Assembly: GCF_029080175.1 (NCBI RefSeq)
Contig: NZ_JARFJC010000048.1
Source: Luteipulveratus flavus
Lineage (GTDB): Bacteria > Actinomycetota > Actinomycetes > Actinomycetales > Dermatophilaceae
Direction: 5' to 3' (one strand)
DNA: 64,000 bases
In this document: positions 35,668 through 44,244 of the stretch, piece after piece
How the letters are laid out: every line of letters starts with the position of its first letter
Numbering within the stretch: the stretch's first letter is position 1
Notes under the pieces: generated by a model
Told to the model about the DNA's origin: nothing
What the model saw: the letters and a program-made list of their open reading frames with translations, nothing else
The model's database searches: none
Program-made: the position numbers and the translations under genes

Positions 35668-35799
35668 TGGGTTCGAGCGGCGATTTATCTGGTACTTGCT
35701 GTACCCGATACCCAAAGTACCGACTTGTGGGTAGCATCGGTCCTGAACGCAATCCCCCGTCCCGGGACGACCCTCGTCCCGGGCCGACGAGAGGTCGAG
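35668..35799 (+). promoter_or_regulatory. Leader region of the acyl-CoA dehydrogenase pair
   Basis: Between the 61-bp repeats and ATG 35800 lies a less GC-rich segment. It holds GGTAC-TTGCT-GTACC (35691-35705), an inverted repeat, and a second GTACC at 35717. A hairpin CCCGGGACGA-CCC-TCGTCCCGGG (35761-35783) then sits in the probable 5' UTR, just before the GAGGTCGAG site. It plausibly contains the promoter, an operator and an attenuator-like structure, but none is assigned with certainty. Confidence 0.45.
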
Positions 35800-37131
35800 A
35801 TGAGCGATCTGCAGAGCAAGCCCAGCCTGGCCGACCGCGGCCAGGCGCTCGGGCTGCGCCTGATCACCCGCGCGGGTGGCCTGGAGTCCATGAAGAACCC
35901 CGGTGTCCGCCGCGCCGTGGAGCGGGTGCTCTACAACGGCGCCCGGCAGGGGTTCAAGGCGCAGACCGCCGCCGGACGCGCGTTCGCCAAGCAGACCGGC
36001 ACGGGCGCACCCGCCCGCAACGCACCGACCAAGCCCCGCCGCGAGCTCGACCTGACCCCCACCGAGGACCAGGCGATGATCCAGCAGGTCGCCCGCGAGC
36101 TGGCGGACGAGCTGCTGCGCCCGGCGGCCTCGACCGCCGATGCCGAGCGCACCACCCCGGCGGAGCTGCGCGCGCAGGCCGGTGAGCTCGGGCTCACCCT
36201 CGTCGGGGTACCCGCCGAGCTCGGCGGGGTCGCCGAGGAGCGGTCGGCGGTCACCGCGGCGCTCGTGCTCGAGGAGCTCGCCCGGGGCGACATGGGACTG
36301 GCCGTCTCGTTGATGGCGACCGGTGCCGTCGCCACGGCTCTCGCCGCGTACGGCGACGCGAGCCAGCAGGCGACATACCTGCCGGCGTTCGCGGACGAGA
36401 AGAACCCGCCGGTCGCCGCGCTGGCGCTGATGGAGCCGCAGCCGCTGTTCGACCCGTTCGCCCTGCGGACCACCGCCCGCGCCGAGGGCGACGAGCTGGT
36501 CATCGACGGCGTGAAGGCGATGGTCCCGAACGCCGACTCCGCCGAGCTGTTCGTCGTCTCCGCGACCCTCGACGGTGAGAGCCGCCTGGTGATCGTCGAG
36601 CCCGGCACCGACGGCATCCGCCTCGAGCAGGACCCCGGCATGGGCGTCCGCGCGGCCCGTACGGGTCGGCTCACGTTCGCAGGCGTCCGCGTCCCCCGCA
36701 CGAACCTGCTCGGCACCGCGGACGACCACCGCGACGCCGTACGCCGGGCGCGCCTCGCGTGGGCCGCAGCAGCGGTCGGCACCGCCCAGGCCGTCCTGGA
36801 CCAGGTGAGCGAGTACGTCAAGGAGCGCAAGGCGTTCGGCGAGCCGATCGGGCACCGCCAGGCCGTCGCGTTCACCGTCGCCGACATCGCCATCGAGCTC
36901 GACGGCCTGCGCCTGGTGGTGTGGCGGGCCGCCGCGCTGCTGGACGCCGGCCAGGACGCGAGCGCCCAGATCGCGCACGCCCGCCACCTCGCCGCGACGT
37001 ACGGCGCGCAGATCGGCTCGCACGCGGTCCAGCTGCTCGGCGGCCACGGGTTCGTCAAGGAGTTCGACAACGAGCGCTGGTACCGCGACCTGCGGGCCAC
37101 CGGTGTCCTCGAGGGAGCGCTGCTCCTGTGA
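35800..37131 (+). CDS. Acyl-CoA dehydrogenase family protein (long N-terminal arm)
   Basis: 443 residues. About 85 residues precede the usual dehydrogenase N-domain (LTPTEDQAMIQQVARELADELLRPAA). The middle beta domain has ALALMEPQPLFDPF, a divergent form of the substrate motif, and the C-terminal helical bundle has SEYVKERKAFGEPIGHRQAVAF and LLGGHGFVKEFDNERWYRD. It is an FAD-dependent enzyme of acyl-CoA beta-oxidation, and homologs commonly come in pairs. The partner lies 49 bp downstream. Confidence 0.88.
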   Translation: MSDLQSKPSLADRGQALGLRLITRAGGLESMKNPGVRRAVERVLYNGARQGFKAQTAAGRAFAKQTGTGAPARNAPTKPRRELDLTPTEDQAMIQQVARELADELLRPAASTADAERTTPAELRAQAGELGLTLVGVPAELGGVAEERSAVTAALVLEELARGDMGLAVSLMATGAVATALAAYGDASQQATYLPAFADEKNPPVAALALMEPQPLFDPFALRTTARAEGDELVIDGVKAMVPNADSAELFVVSATLDGESRLVIVEPGTDGIRLEQDPGMGVRAARTGRLTFAGVRVPRTNLLGTADDHRDAVRRARLAWAAAAVGTAQAVLDQVSEYVKERKAFGEPIGHRQAVAFTVADIAIELDGLRLVVWRAAALLDAGQDASAQIAHARHLAATYGAQIGSHAVQLLGGHGFVKEFDNERWYRDLRATGVLEGALLL

Positions 37132-37180
37132 CGCCCGGCCGCCCCCGCCCGCTGACCCGCACCGACCGCAAGGACCACTG

Positions 37181-38428
37181 ATGATCGATCTCGAAGTCCC
37201 GAAGAAGCTCCTCCCGCTGGTCAGGCAGGCCGGCGCACTCGCGGACGAGGTGTTCCGGCCGATCAGCCGCAAGTACGACCTCGCCGAGCACGAGTACCCC
37301 CGCGAGCTGGACCTCACCTCCGCGCTGATCGACGGGCTGAGCGACTCCGGCGCCAGCCAGGGCGCCGGCGCGCGCGGTTCGACCCGCGCGAGCGACGACG
37401 TCCCCGCCGGCGTCGGCTCGGGCCGGAGCACCAAGGACAAGGGCGCCAACCGCAACGGCACGAACCTGTCCTCGGTCCTGTCGATCATGCAGACCTGCCG
37501 TGGCGACGTCGGCCTGACGCTGAGCCTGCCGCGCCAGGGCCTCGGCAACGCGGCGATCGCGGCCGTCGCGAACGACGAGCAGAAGCAGCGGTACGGCAAC
37601 CGCTGGGCGGCGATGGCCATCACCGAGCCGGAGACGGGCTCGGACTCCGGCGCCATCCGCACGACGGCGGTCAAGGACGGTGACGAGTACGTCCTCAACG
37701 GCGAGAAGATCTACGTCACCTCCGGCGAGCGGGCCGAGCTGGTGGTCGTCTGGGCCACCCTGGACCGCTCCCTGGGCAAGAAGGCGATCAAGTCGTTCGT
37801 CGTCGAGCGCTCCAACCCCGGGCTGAGGCTCGTGCGCCTGGAGCACAAGCTCGGCATCCGGGCCTCCGACACCGCCGCGTTCCACCTGCAGGACTGCCGG
37901 GTCCCGGCGCAGGACCTGCTCGGCGATCCGGAGATCCGGACCGAGGGCGGCTTCGGCGGCGCGATGCAGACGTTCGACAACACCCGTCCGCTCGTCGCGG
38001 CGATGGCCGTCGGGCTGACGCGCGCCTGCCTCGACACGACCACCGCACTGCTGAAGGAGGCCGGCGTCGAGCCCGACCTCGACGCGCCGCTGCACAGCCA
38101 GCCGCACGCCGCGGCCCGGCTGGTGCAGATGGAGGCCGACTACGAGTCCGCGTACCTGCTGACCCTGCGCGCGGCGTGGATGGCCGACAACGGCAGGCCG
38201 AACTCCATGCAGGCCTCGATGGCCAAGGCGAAGGCCGGGCGGACGTGCGTCGACGTCGCGCTCGCCTGTGTCGAGCTCGCCGGCGCGACCGGTTACGCCG
38301 AGACCGAGCTGCTGGAGAAGTGGGCGCGCGACTCCAAGATCCTGGACATCTTCGAGGGCACCCAGCAGATCCAGCTGCTGGTCGTCGCCCGCCGGCTGCT
38401 GGGGCTGTCCAGCACCCAGCTGCGCTGA
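37181..38428 (+). CDS. Acyl-CoA dehydrogenase
   Basis: 415 residues. The catalytic core includes MAITEPETGSDSGAIRTTAV (substrate and FAD loop), NGEKIYVTSGERAELVVVWATLD, and the C-terminal ATGYAETELLEKWARDSKILDIFEGTQQIQ, whose Glu in IFEGTQ is placed like the catalytic base of many members. A Ser/Gly/Arg-rich insert (about 55-92) breaks the N-terminal helical domain. It probably forms a heteromer with the preceding gene; the chain-length or sterol specificity is unknown. Confidence 0.9.
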   Translation: MIDLEVPKKLLPLVRQAGALADEVFRPISRKYDLAEHEYPRELDLTSALIDGLSDSGASQGAGARGSTRASDDVPAGVGSGRSTKDKGANRNGTNLSSVLSIMQTCRGDVGLTLSLPRQGLGNAAIAAVANDEQKQRYGNRWAAMAITEPETGSDSGAIRTTAVKDGDEYVLNGEKIYVTSGERAELVVVWATLDRSLGKKAIKSFVVERSNPGLRLVRLEHKLGIRASDTAAFHLQDCRVPAQDLLGDPEIRTEGGFGGAMQTFDNTRPLVAAMAVGLTRACLDTTTALLKEAGVEPDLDAPLHSQPHAAARLVQMEADYESAYLLTLRAAWMADNGRPNSMQASMAKAKAGRTCVDVALACVELAGATGYAETELLEKWARDSKILDIFEGTQQIQLLVVARRLLGLSSTQLR

Positions 38429-38445
38429 GCAGCACCCGGCACGAG

Positions 38446-38475
38446 GGGCTCGGTACGCGGTCGCGTACCGAGCCC
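38446..38475 (+). terminator. Intrinsic terminator after the acyl-CoA dehydrogenases
   Basis: GGGCTCGGTACGCG and CGCGTACCGAGCCC form a perfect 14-bp stem with a GT turn, starting 18 bp after the stop codon at 38428. The sequence after it (TTCGCC) is only weakly T-rich, as is usual in high-GC actinobacteria. Confidence 0.85.
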
Positions 38476-38549
38476 TTCGCCGTCCCGGCCGCCCGCGTTG
38501 GTCACGATCTGCTCCGGGTTTCGGCGAGTTCGTTGACGGCCCCCACCAT

Positions 38550-38596
38550 GGAAACTATTTTCACTCCAGACCCCAGACGTGCACGGAAACTTTCGG
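38550..38596 (+). promoter_or_regulatory. GGAAACT repeats before the sugar ABC operon
   Basis: GGAAACT occurs at 38550-38556 (inside GGAAACTATTTTCACTCC) and again at 38585-38591 (GGAAACTTTCGG), 35 bp apart. The first also shows GAAA-CTAT-TTTC dyad symmetry. They lie 38-84 bp before the binding-protein start, in an otherwise A/T-richer stretch, and look like regulator binding sites. No regulator gene is adjacent. Confidence 0.4.
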
Positions 38597-38633
38597 GGTC
38601 GCCAGACTGCCCGGAACCCCGAAGGAGAGTCGG

Positions 38634-39983
38634 ATGCGTTGGTCACGAACGACAGGAGTGGCCGCGGTCGCGGTCCTCGGGCTGGCTCTCGCCGGCTGCG
38701 GCGACGACGGCTCGGGCGGGAGCGGTGGCGGTGACACCGGGGGCGCTACGGCCGTCGGCGGCTCCGGCGGAGCGGGCGGCTCGGGAGGTGGCGGCAACGG
38801 CAAGACGGTGACCTGGTGGGTCATGAAGGGCACCAACCCCGACTCCACCGCCTTCTACCAGTCCGCGAAGGACACCTTCAAGAAAGAGACCGGCGCGACG
38901 CTGAACATCCAGGAGGTGGAGTGGGCCGACGCGCACGACAAGCTCGTCCGCACCTTCGCCGGCGGCGGGGGCCCCGACGTCTCCGAGATCGGCAGCACCT
39001 GGAACCCCGAGTTCGCGGCGGCCGGCGGCCTGGTCGACCTCAGCGGCAAGATCAGTAGCGCCGGTCTCAACAAGGACCTGCTGCCGGCGCTGAAGGACTC
39101 GGCCACCTACGACGGCAAGCAGTGGGGCGTCGGCTGGTACGCCGGGACCCGCGGCATCGTCTACCGCAAGGACGTCTTCGACAAGCTCGGGCTGAAGCCA
39201 CCGACCACCTGGAACGAGCTCCAGACGACCGTCAAGACGCTCAAGGCCAAGCAGCCGGACATGGCACCGTTCCCGGTCGCCGGTGGCAGCGCGTACGCCG
39301 CGGCACCGTTCGTGTGGGGCACCGGCGGCGACTTCGCCGCCAAGGACGGCGACCAGTGGAAGGGCACCCTCGACTCCGACAAGGCGCGCCAGGGTCTGCA
39401 GTTCTACACCGACCTGGCCAACAAGGACGGCTCCTCGACCAAGGGCGCGGCCACCTGGAAGGAGACCGACCTGCTGGACGCCTTCACCAAGGGCAAGGCC
39501 GCCATGGTGATCCAGGGCAACTGGACCCCGAAGGCCGCCGTCGAGAAGGACCCGAGCCTCAAGGGCAAGATCGCGGCGTTCGCCGTCCCGGGCAAGGACG
39601 GGGGCATGGCGCCCACCTTCCTCGGCGGCTCCAACCTGGCGATGCTCAAGACGAGCAAGAACCAGGACCTCGCCTGGAAGCTCATCCAGATGCTGACCAC
39701 CGGCGACCTGTCCAAGCAGTGGGCCCAGCAGACCGGGTTCTTCCCGAGCACCACCACGGGCATGCAGACGTTCGCCTCGAGCAGCGACCCCCTGGTCGCG
39801 CCGTTCGCCACGGCGATGATGAAGGCCGGCAAGAACGTGCCGAGCGCACCACAGTGGGGCGCGGTCGAGGGTGACAAGACGCTCACCCAGATGCTGCAGT
39901 CCATCCTGACCGGCACCTCCGTGAACGACGCCACGAAGAAGGCGTCGGAGTCGATCACCAAGACCCTCAACTCGGGAAGCTGA
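38634..39983 (+). CDS. Carbohydrate ABC transporter substrate-binding lipoprotein
   Basis: 449 residues. The lipoprotein signal ends in LALAGC (Cys about 22), followed by a Gly/Ser-rich flexible linker to about residue 55. The mature domain is of the extracellular solute-binding family 1 (VTWWVMKGTNPDSTAFYQSAKDTFKKETGATL, with FAGGGGPDVSEIGSTWNPEF). GAAGGAGAG precedes ATG 38634. With the two downstream permeases and a GH3 enzyme it probably takes up an amino sugar or oligosaccharide. Exact specificity is unknown. Confidence 0.92.
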   Translation: MRWSRTTGVAAVAVLGLALAGCGDDGSGGSGGGDTGGATAVGGSGGAGGSGGGGNGKTVTWWVMKGTNPDSTAFYQSAKDTFKKETGATLNIQEVEWADAHDKLVRTFAGGGGPDVSEIGSTWNPEFAAAGGLVDLSGKISSAGLNKDLLPALKDSATYDGKQWGVGWYAGTRGIVYRKDVFDKLGLKPPTTWNELQTTVKTLKAKQPDMAPFPVAGGSAYAAAPFVWGTGGDFAAKDGDQWKGTLDSDKARQGLQFYTDLANKDGSSTKGAATWKETDLLDAFTKGKAAMVIQGNWTPKAAVEKDPSLKGKIAAFAVPGKDGGMAPTFLGGSNLAMLKTSKNQDLAWKLIQMLTTGDLSKQWAQQTGFFPSTTTGMQTFASSSDPLVAPFATAMMKAGKNVPSAPQWGAVEGDKTLTQMLQSILTGTSVNDATKKASESITKTLNSGS

Positions 39984-39987
39984 CGCA

Positions 39988-40953
39988 TTGGCGACGTCGC
40001 TCGACGAACCGGCAGCACCAGCCCGGGTCGACCCTGCCGCTCGGCCCCGACGCGTTCGGCGGAGCCGGGCGGCACGGCCCTGGCTGCTGCTCGCCGGTCC
40101 ACTGCTGGTCATCGCCGGCCTGCTGCTCTACCCGATCGTCCGGGTCACCGTCCTGTCCTTCCAGCGGTACGGGCTCAAGGAGGTCATCTCCGGCCAGCCC
40201 GAGTTCATCGGGCTGGACAACTACAAGGAGGCCCTCTCGGGGGACTACCTGTGGAAGACGGTGCTCCCGAACACCGTGGTGTTCGCAGCCGTGGCCGTGG
40301 CCGGAACGGTGGTGCTCGGCACCCTCGTGGCGCTGCTGCTGCAGCACCTCGGCCCCAGGCTGCGGGCGCTGGTCATCGGATCGGCGCTCGTGGCCTGGGC
40401 CCTGCCCGCGGTCACCGGGACGTACGTGTGGGTGTGGATCTTCGACCCCGACTCGGGCATCGTCCGGCGCACCCTGATCGCGCTGGGCCTGCTCGACCCG
40501 GAGGGCTTCAACTGGTTCACCGACCGGCTCTCGTTCTACGCGATCGCGGTGCTGAACGTCATCCACCACGGCTACCCGTTCATCGCGATCACCATCTTCG
40601 CGGGGCTGTCGACCGTGCCGGAGGAGCTGCACGAGGCCGCCAAGCTGGACGGCGCCAACGCCTGGCGCCGGTTCTGGTCGATCACCGTGCCCCTGATGCG
40701 ACCGGTGTTCGCGGTCGTGACGATCCTGTCGACGATCTGGGACTTCAAGGTGTTCGCGCAGATCTACCTGATGCCCGGCGGTGACGGGAGCAACCCCGAC
40801 GTGTTCAACCTCGGAGTGTGGTCGTACGTGTCCTCGATCAACCAGAACAAGTACGGCCTGGGCTCGGCCATCGCGGTGCTGCTGACCCTGGTCCTGCTGG
40901 TGATCACGATGATCTACGTCCGCGCGCTGTTCCGGGAGGACGAGCTGCAATGA
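39988..40953 (+). CDS. Sugar ABC transporter permease (MalF-like)
   Basis: 321 residues with six predicted helices. The ATPase-contact EAA loop is EELHEAAKLDGANAWRRFWSITVPLMRP (about 211-238). It has a TTG start at 39988, 4 bp after the binding-protein stop. The N-tail is Pro/Arg-rich. Its stop overlaps the second permease start (ATGA). No ATP-binding subunit is encoded in this operon, so a shared MsiK-like ATPase is inferred. Confidence 0.92.
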   Translation: MATSLDEPAAPARVDPAARPRRVRRSRAARPWLLLAGPLLVIAGLLLYPIVRVTVLSFQRYGLKEVISGQPEFIGLDNYKEALSGDYLWKTVLPNTVVFAAVAVAGTVVLGTLVALLLQHLGPRLRALVIGSALVAWALPAVTGTYVWVWIFDPDSGIVRRTLIALGLLDPEGFNWFTDRLSFYAIAVLNVIHHGYPFIAITIFAGLSTVPEELHEAAKLDGANAWRRFWSITVPLMRPVFAVVTILSTIWDFKVFAQIYLMPGGDGSNPDVFNLGVWSYVSSINQNKYGLGSAIAVLLTLVLLVITMIYVRALFREDELQ

Positions 40954-41777
40954 CCCGACGCTCCTCACCGGCCGCCCGGATCGGCAAGGCCGTGGCGGTC
41001 ACGGCGCTGCTCGCGTTCACGCTCTTCCCGATCTACTTCATGCTGAGCACGGCGTTCAACGCCCGCGCGGCCTCCGGCACCGACGCGCTGCTGCCGACGC
41101 ACTGGACCTTCGAGCACTTCACGACGGCGCTCACCGACGGCCACTTCACGACGTACATGACCAACTCGGCGATCGTCACCGTCGTGACGGTCCTGGTCTC
41201 GTGCGGCCTCGCGCTGCTGGGCGCCGTGGCGATGGCCCGCTTCCAGTTCTCGCTGCGGACCACCGTGCTGGTCATGATCCTGGTCGTCCAGATGCTGCCG
41301 GCGGAGGCGCTGGTCATCCCGCTGTTCCTGCAGATGAAGGACCTGCGGATGCTCAACTCACTCGGTGGTCTCGTCCTGGTGTACGTGGCGTTCTCGCTGC
41401 CGTTCGCCATCTGGAACCTGCGCGGGTTCGTCGCCGCGGTCCCCCGCGAGCTGGAGGAGGCGGCGTACCTCGACGGCTGCGGCTGGTGGCAGATGTTCCG
41501 CCGGGTCCTGCTGCCGCTGGTCTGGCCGGGCCTGGTGGCGACCAGCGCGTTCACCTTCGTCATGGCGTGGGAGGAGTTCACCTTCGCCCGGACGTTCCTC
41601 AACAACGAGGAGCGGATGACGGTCGGCATCGGCCTGCAGCACTTCTTCGGCCAGAACGTCAACGACTGGGGTGGCCTGATGGCGGCCTCGACGATGGTGA
41701 CGATCCCCGTCGTGATCGTGTTCGTGCTCGCCCAGCGCCGCCTCGGCAGCGGCCTGGTCTCCGGCGCGGTCAAGTGA
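40950..41777 (+). CDS. Sugar ABC transporter permease (MalG-like)
   Basis: 275 residues, six helices, with the EAA loop RELEEAAYLDGCGWWQMFRRVLLPLVWPG (about 168-196). It has the N-terminal LFPIYFMLSTAFN and MALG-type QMLPAEALVIPLFLQM segments. It pairs with the preceding permease to form the membrane channel. ATG 40950 overlaps the upstream stop, and its TGA overlaps the GTG of the GH3 gene (GTGA), a fully coupled operon. Confidence 0.92.
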   Translation: MTRRSSPAARIGKAVAVTALLAFTLFPIYFMLSTAFNARAASGTDALLPTHWTFEHFTTALTDGHFTTYMTNSAIVTVVTVLVSCGLALLGAVAMARFQFSLRTTVLVMILVVQMLPAEALVIPLFLQMKDLRMLNSLGGLVLVYVAFSLPFAIWNLRGFVAAVPRELEEAAYLDGCGWWQMFRRVLLPLVWPGLVATSAFTFVMAWEEFTFARTFLNNEERMTVGIGLQHFFGQNVNDWGGLMAASTMVTIPVVIVFVLAQRRLGSGLVSGAVK

Positions 41778-43309
41778 CCGACGCCGCCGAGGTGCGCCGG
41801 CTGACCCACCGGGTGCTGATGCCCGGATTCGCCGGTACGCAGGTGCCGCGCTGGCTCGCGGGGGCCCTGCACGAGGGGCTGGGCGGCATCTGCCTGTTCG
41901 GGCACAACATCGAGTCGCCCGCGCAGCTGTGCGCGCTCACCGACGACGCCCACGGGTTGGGCCCGGTGGTCGTCGGGGTCGACGAGGAGGGCGGCATCGT
42001 CAGCCGCCTCGGGGCTCGGACGGGCTCGCGACATGTCGGGGCCGCGGCCCTCGGCGTGGTCGACGACGTCGCGCTCACCGAGGCGGTGGCCGGCCAGATC
42101 GCGATCGACCTGCGCGCCGTCGGCGTGGACCTCGACCTCGCCCCGGTCGCGGACGTCACCAGTGACCTGCAGAACCCCGTCATCGGGGTCCGCTCGTTCG
42201 GTACGGAGCCCGAGCACGTCGCCCGGCACACGCGGGCGTTCGTGCAGGGGCTGCAGCGGCTCGGCGTCGCGGCGTGCGCGAAGCACTTCCCAGGCCACGG
42301 CGACACCAGCGTGGACTCGCACGCCGGGCTGCCCCGGATCGCCGTCGACCTGGAGACCCTGCGCAGGCGGGAGCTGCTCCCGTTCGCCGCCGCCGTCGAG
42401 GCCGGCGTCCAGGTGGTCATGACGGCGCACATCGTGTTCGAGGCCCTCGACGACCGCCCGGCCACGGTGAGTGCGCCCGTGATGCGGCTCCTGCGCGACG
42501 AGCTGCGGTTCGACGGCGTCATCACCTCCGACGCGATGGACATGGGCGCCATCGTCGACTCCATCGGCCTCGCCGAGGGCTGCGTCCAGGCCGTCGTCGC
42601 CGGGGTCGACCTGGTCGGTCTGGGCAACCCGGTCCTGAACGCGCCGCAGCGGGAGGACGAGCGGACGTTCGTCGCAGCGCTCGACGCGCTCGTCGAGGCC
42701 GCGACGTCCGGACGACTCCCCCTGGAGCGGCTGCGGCAGGCCGCCGGCCGCGTCGACCGGCTGGAGCGCTGGTGCCGTGATCGCCGGGAGAGCGAGATCC
42801 CGGCGGGCAAGCCCGAGACGGACGCCCGCGCGGCCCGGGCGTCCCTGCGAACGGTCGGCGACGTGGCGGGCGTCCTGAGCGGGCCCGTCCGGGTCGTCGA
42901 CGTCCGGCGTCGACGCAACATCGCCGCAGGCGGCAACACCGGGCTGATCGCGCACGCCATCGTCGAACGGCTGCCCGGCAGCGAGGCGATGAGCCAGGTG
43001 CCGCAGGCGACGGTCGCCGAGGGACGTGCCAGTGCGGCCGAGCGCACGGCCGCACCGGGCGCGCCCGAGGAGCCCGGGGCTCCGGGTGCCGGAGCGGCCG
43101 TGCAGGCCGATGTCGTCGTGACCGGGACGCCGAGCCTGGATCCCGCGGAGGCCGAGGCTCTGGCCCGGATCGTCGAGGCCAACCCGCGGGCGGTCGTCGT
43201 CTGCACGGGGATGGTGCCACCGGGCACTCTCGCGGCCGACCGGGTGGTGCACACGTTCGGCGACTCGCTGCCCACGGCACGCGCCGTCGTCGATCTCCTC
43301 GCGCAGTAA
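41774..43309 (+). CDS. Glycoside hydrolase family 3, NagZ-type
   Basis: 511 residues. The NagZ signature KHFPGHGDTSVDSH (170-183) provides the His-Asp general acid/base pair, and SDAMDMGAI places the nucleophile at D253. The first 340 residues cover the NagZ TIM barrel. The C-terminal 170 residues form a GH3_C-like domain not found in E. coli NagZ but seen in other bacterial NagZ. A beta-N-acetylhexosaminidase is the likely activity. No signal peptide, so imported glycosides are probably cleaved inside the cell. Confidence 0.92.
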   Translation: MTDAAEVRRLTHRVLMPGFAGTQVPRWLAGALHEGLGGICLFGHNIESPAQLCALTDDAHGLGPVVVGVDEEGGIVSRLGARTGSRHVGAAALGVVDDVALTEAVAGQIAIDLRAVGVDLDLAPVADVTSDLQNPVIGVRSFGTEPEHVARHTRAFVQGLQRLGVAACAKHFPGHGDTSVDSHAGLPRIAVDLETLRRRELLPFAAAVEAGVQVVMTAHIVFEALDDRPATVSAPVMRLLRDELRFDGVITSDAMDMGAIVDSIGLAEGCVQAVVAGVDLVGLGNPVLNAPQREDERTFVAALDALVEAATSGRLPLERLRQAAGRVDRLERWCRDRRESEIPAGKPETDARAARASLRTVGDVAGVLSGPVRVVDVRRRRNIAAGGNTGLIAHAIVERLPGSEAMSQVPQATVAEGRASAAERTAAPGAPEEPGAPGAGAAVQADVVVTGTPSLDPAEAEALARIVEANPRAVVVCTGMVPPGTLAADRVVHTFGDSLPTARAVVDLLAQ

Positions 43310-43346
43310 CGCAGCGTTACTCAATTTCCCATCTCGCGTTATGGGA
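43305..43346. other. Two inverted repeats after the GH3 gene
   Basis: AGTAACGC-A-GCGTTACT (43305-43321) is a perfect 17-bp palindrome that includes the GH3 TAA stop codon. Next come TCCCAT (43327-43332) and ATGGGA (43341-43346), 8 bp apart. The GCGTTA hexamer recurs 22 bp apart. They could end the ABC/GH3 transcript or be operator sites for the SAM-IV-linked promoter that follows; neither can be chosen from sequence. Confidence 0.5.
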
Positions 43347-43362
43347 CAGCTCCTCGCCGTCC

Positions 43363-43392
43363 TTGCCGACGGCCGGACGGCGCCTCTACCGT
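43363..43392 (+). promoter_or_regulatory. Promoter of the SAM-IV/cysteine dioxygenase unit
   Basis: TTGCCG (43363-43368) and TACCGT (43387-43392), 18 bp apart, fit an actinobacterial sigma-70-type promoter. The expected transcription start near 43399 falls directly in front of the riboswitch at 43401, which supports the assignment. Confidence 0.6.
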
Positions 43393-43400
43393 CGAGCCCA

Positions 43401-43513
43401 GGTCATGAGCCCCAGCGCCAAGCCCCGGCTCGCTGGGCAGCAACCCTCCTCCGCGGTGGGGTGCTCCGGGTGATGACCCGGCGTGGGCCGACCGGCCCAC
43501 GCAAGCGCGGACC
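43401..43513 (+). promoter_or_regulatory. SAM-IV riboswitch
   Basis: The segment opens with GGTCATGAGCCCCAGCGCCA and contains CAGCAACCCTCC and CCGCGGTGGGGTGC, then GGGTGATGACC. Expected pairings are present: GGTCAT with ATGACC (43473-43478) as P1, CCCAGCG with CGCTGGG as P2, then the extra hairpin GCGTGGGCC-GACC-GGCCCACGC (43481-43502) followed by AAGCGCGGACC, as in the actinobacterial SAM-IV class. It should sense S-adenosylmethionine and lower expression of the downstream leader ORF and sulfur genes. Confidence 0.93.
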
Positions 43514-43542
43514 CTCGGGTCCTTCCGACCTCGGAGAGAGCG

Positions 43543-43635
43543 ATGAGCGCAGACCCACGCCGACGGGCGGCACGCCTGCACCGCCGCCGTCATGTCGACC
43601 TGCAGCGGGTCTGCTCGGCGCAGTGTCCGGTCTGA
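43543..43635 (+). CDS. Cys-containing sulfur leader peptide (RRRHVDL type)
   Basis: A 30-codon ORF starting at ATG 43543 behind GGAGAGAG. It contains HRRRHVDLQRV and ends VCSAQCPV. RRRHVDL-type peptides with Cys or Ser near the end are a recurrent actinobacterial leader class upstream of sulfur and cysteine genes. The two Cys codons near the 3' end fit translation-based sensing of cysteine. It lies between the SAM-IV riboswitch and cysteine dioxygenase, adding a second possible control layer. Confidence 0.78.
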   Translation: MSADPRRRAARLHRRRHVDLQRVCSAQCPV

Positions 43636-43731
43636 CACACCGACCGGCGCCCTGCGACGGCTGAGCACGCACGACGGCTCACAACCGCTCGCCATTACTC
43701 CCGAACTCGTTGCGACGCAAGGACTTTCGTC

Positions 43732-44244
43732 ATGCCCATCAGCTCGACCCTGCCCACCACACCGACCCTCGCCACGCTCGAGCAGCACCTGACCGAGCAG
43801 CCACCCGCCACCCGGGCGCAGCTGCTGCTGACTCTCCGGCTCTTCTCCCAGGACCCCGGCATCGCCTCGCTGGTCGACCTGACGGCGACCGACCGGCAGT
43901 GGCACGAGGTCGCGCGGACCCCGCAGCTGCAGGTATGGGTCATCTCCTGGCCTCCCGGCACCAGCACCGGATGGCACGACCACGGCGGCGCCGTCGGCGC
44001 GTTCCGGGTCGTCCGCGGCTCCCTGGAGGAGCACACCGTCCGCGACGGACGACGCCTGCGGACGCTGGCCCCGGGTGACCTGCGCGTCTTCTCCGGCTCG
44101 CACGTCCACGACGTCCGGAACACCGGCGCCGTCCCGGCGCTGTCCGTCCACGCGTACTCGCCCCGGCTGGACGCGATGACCAGGTACGTCGAGACCGACG
44201 GCCGGCTGGAGGCCCGCGAGGTGGACGGGGGTGAGCGCTGGTGA
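43732..44244 (+). CDS. Cysteine dioxygenase family cupin protein
   Basis: 170 residues. The cupin iron ligands are H82 and H84 in GWHDHGGAVGAF and H126 in GSHVHDV, and the HAYSP motif (140-144) supplies the conserved Tyr. Family members oxidise cysteine to cysteinesulfinate; other thiol substrates are possible. It overlaps the rhodanese gene by 4 bp (GTGA). Expression should depend on the upstream SAM-IV riboswitch and leader peptide. Confidence 0.9.
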   Translation: MPISSTLPTTPTLATLEQHLTEQPPATRAQLLLTLRLFSQDPGIASLVDLTATDRQWHEVARTPQLQVWVISWPPGTSTGWHDHGGAVGAFRVVRGSLEEHTVRDGRRLRTLAPGDLRVFSGSHVHDVRNTGAVPALSVHAYSPRLDAMTRYVETDGRLEAREVDGGERW

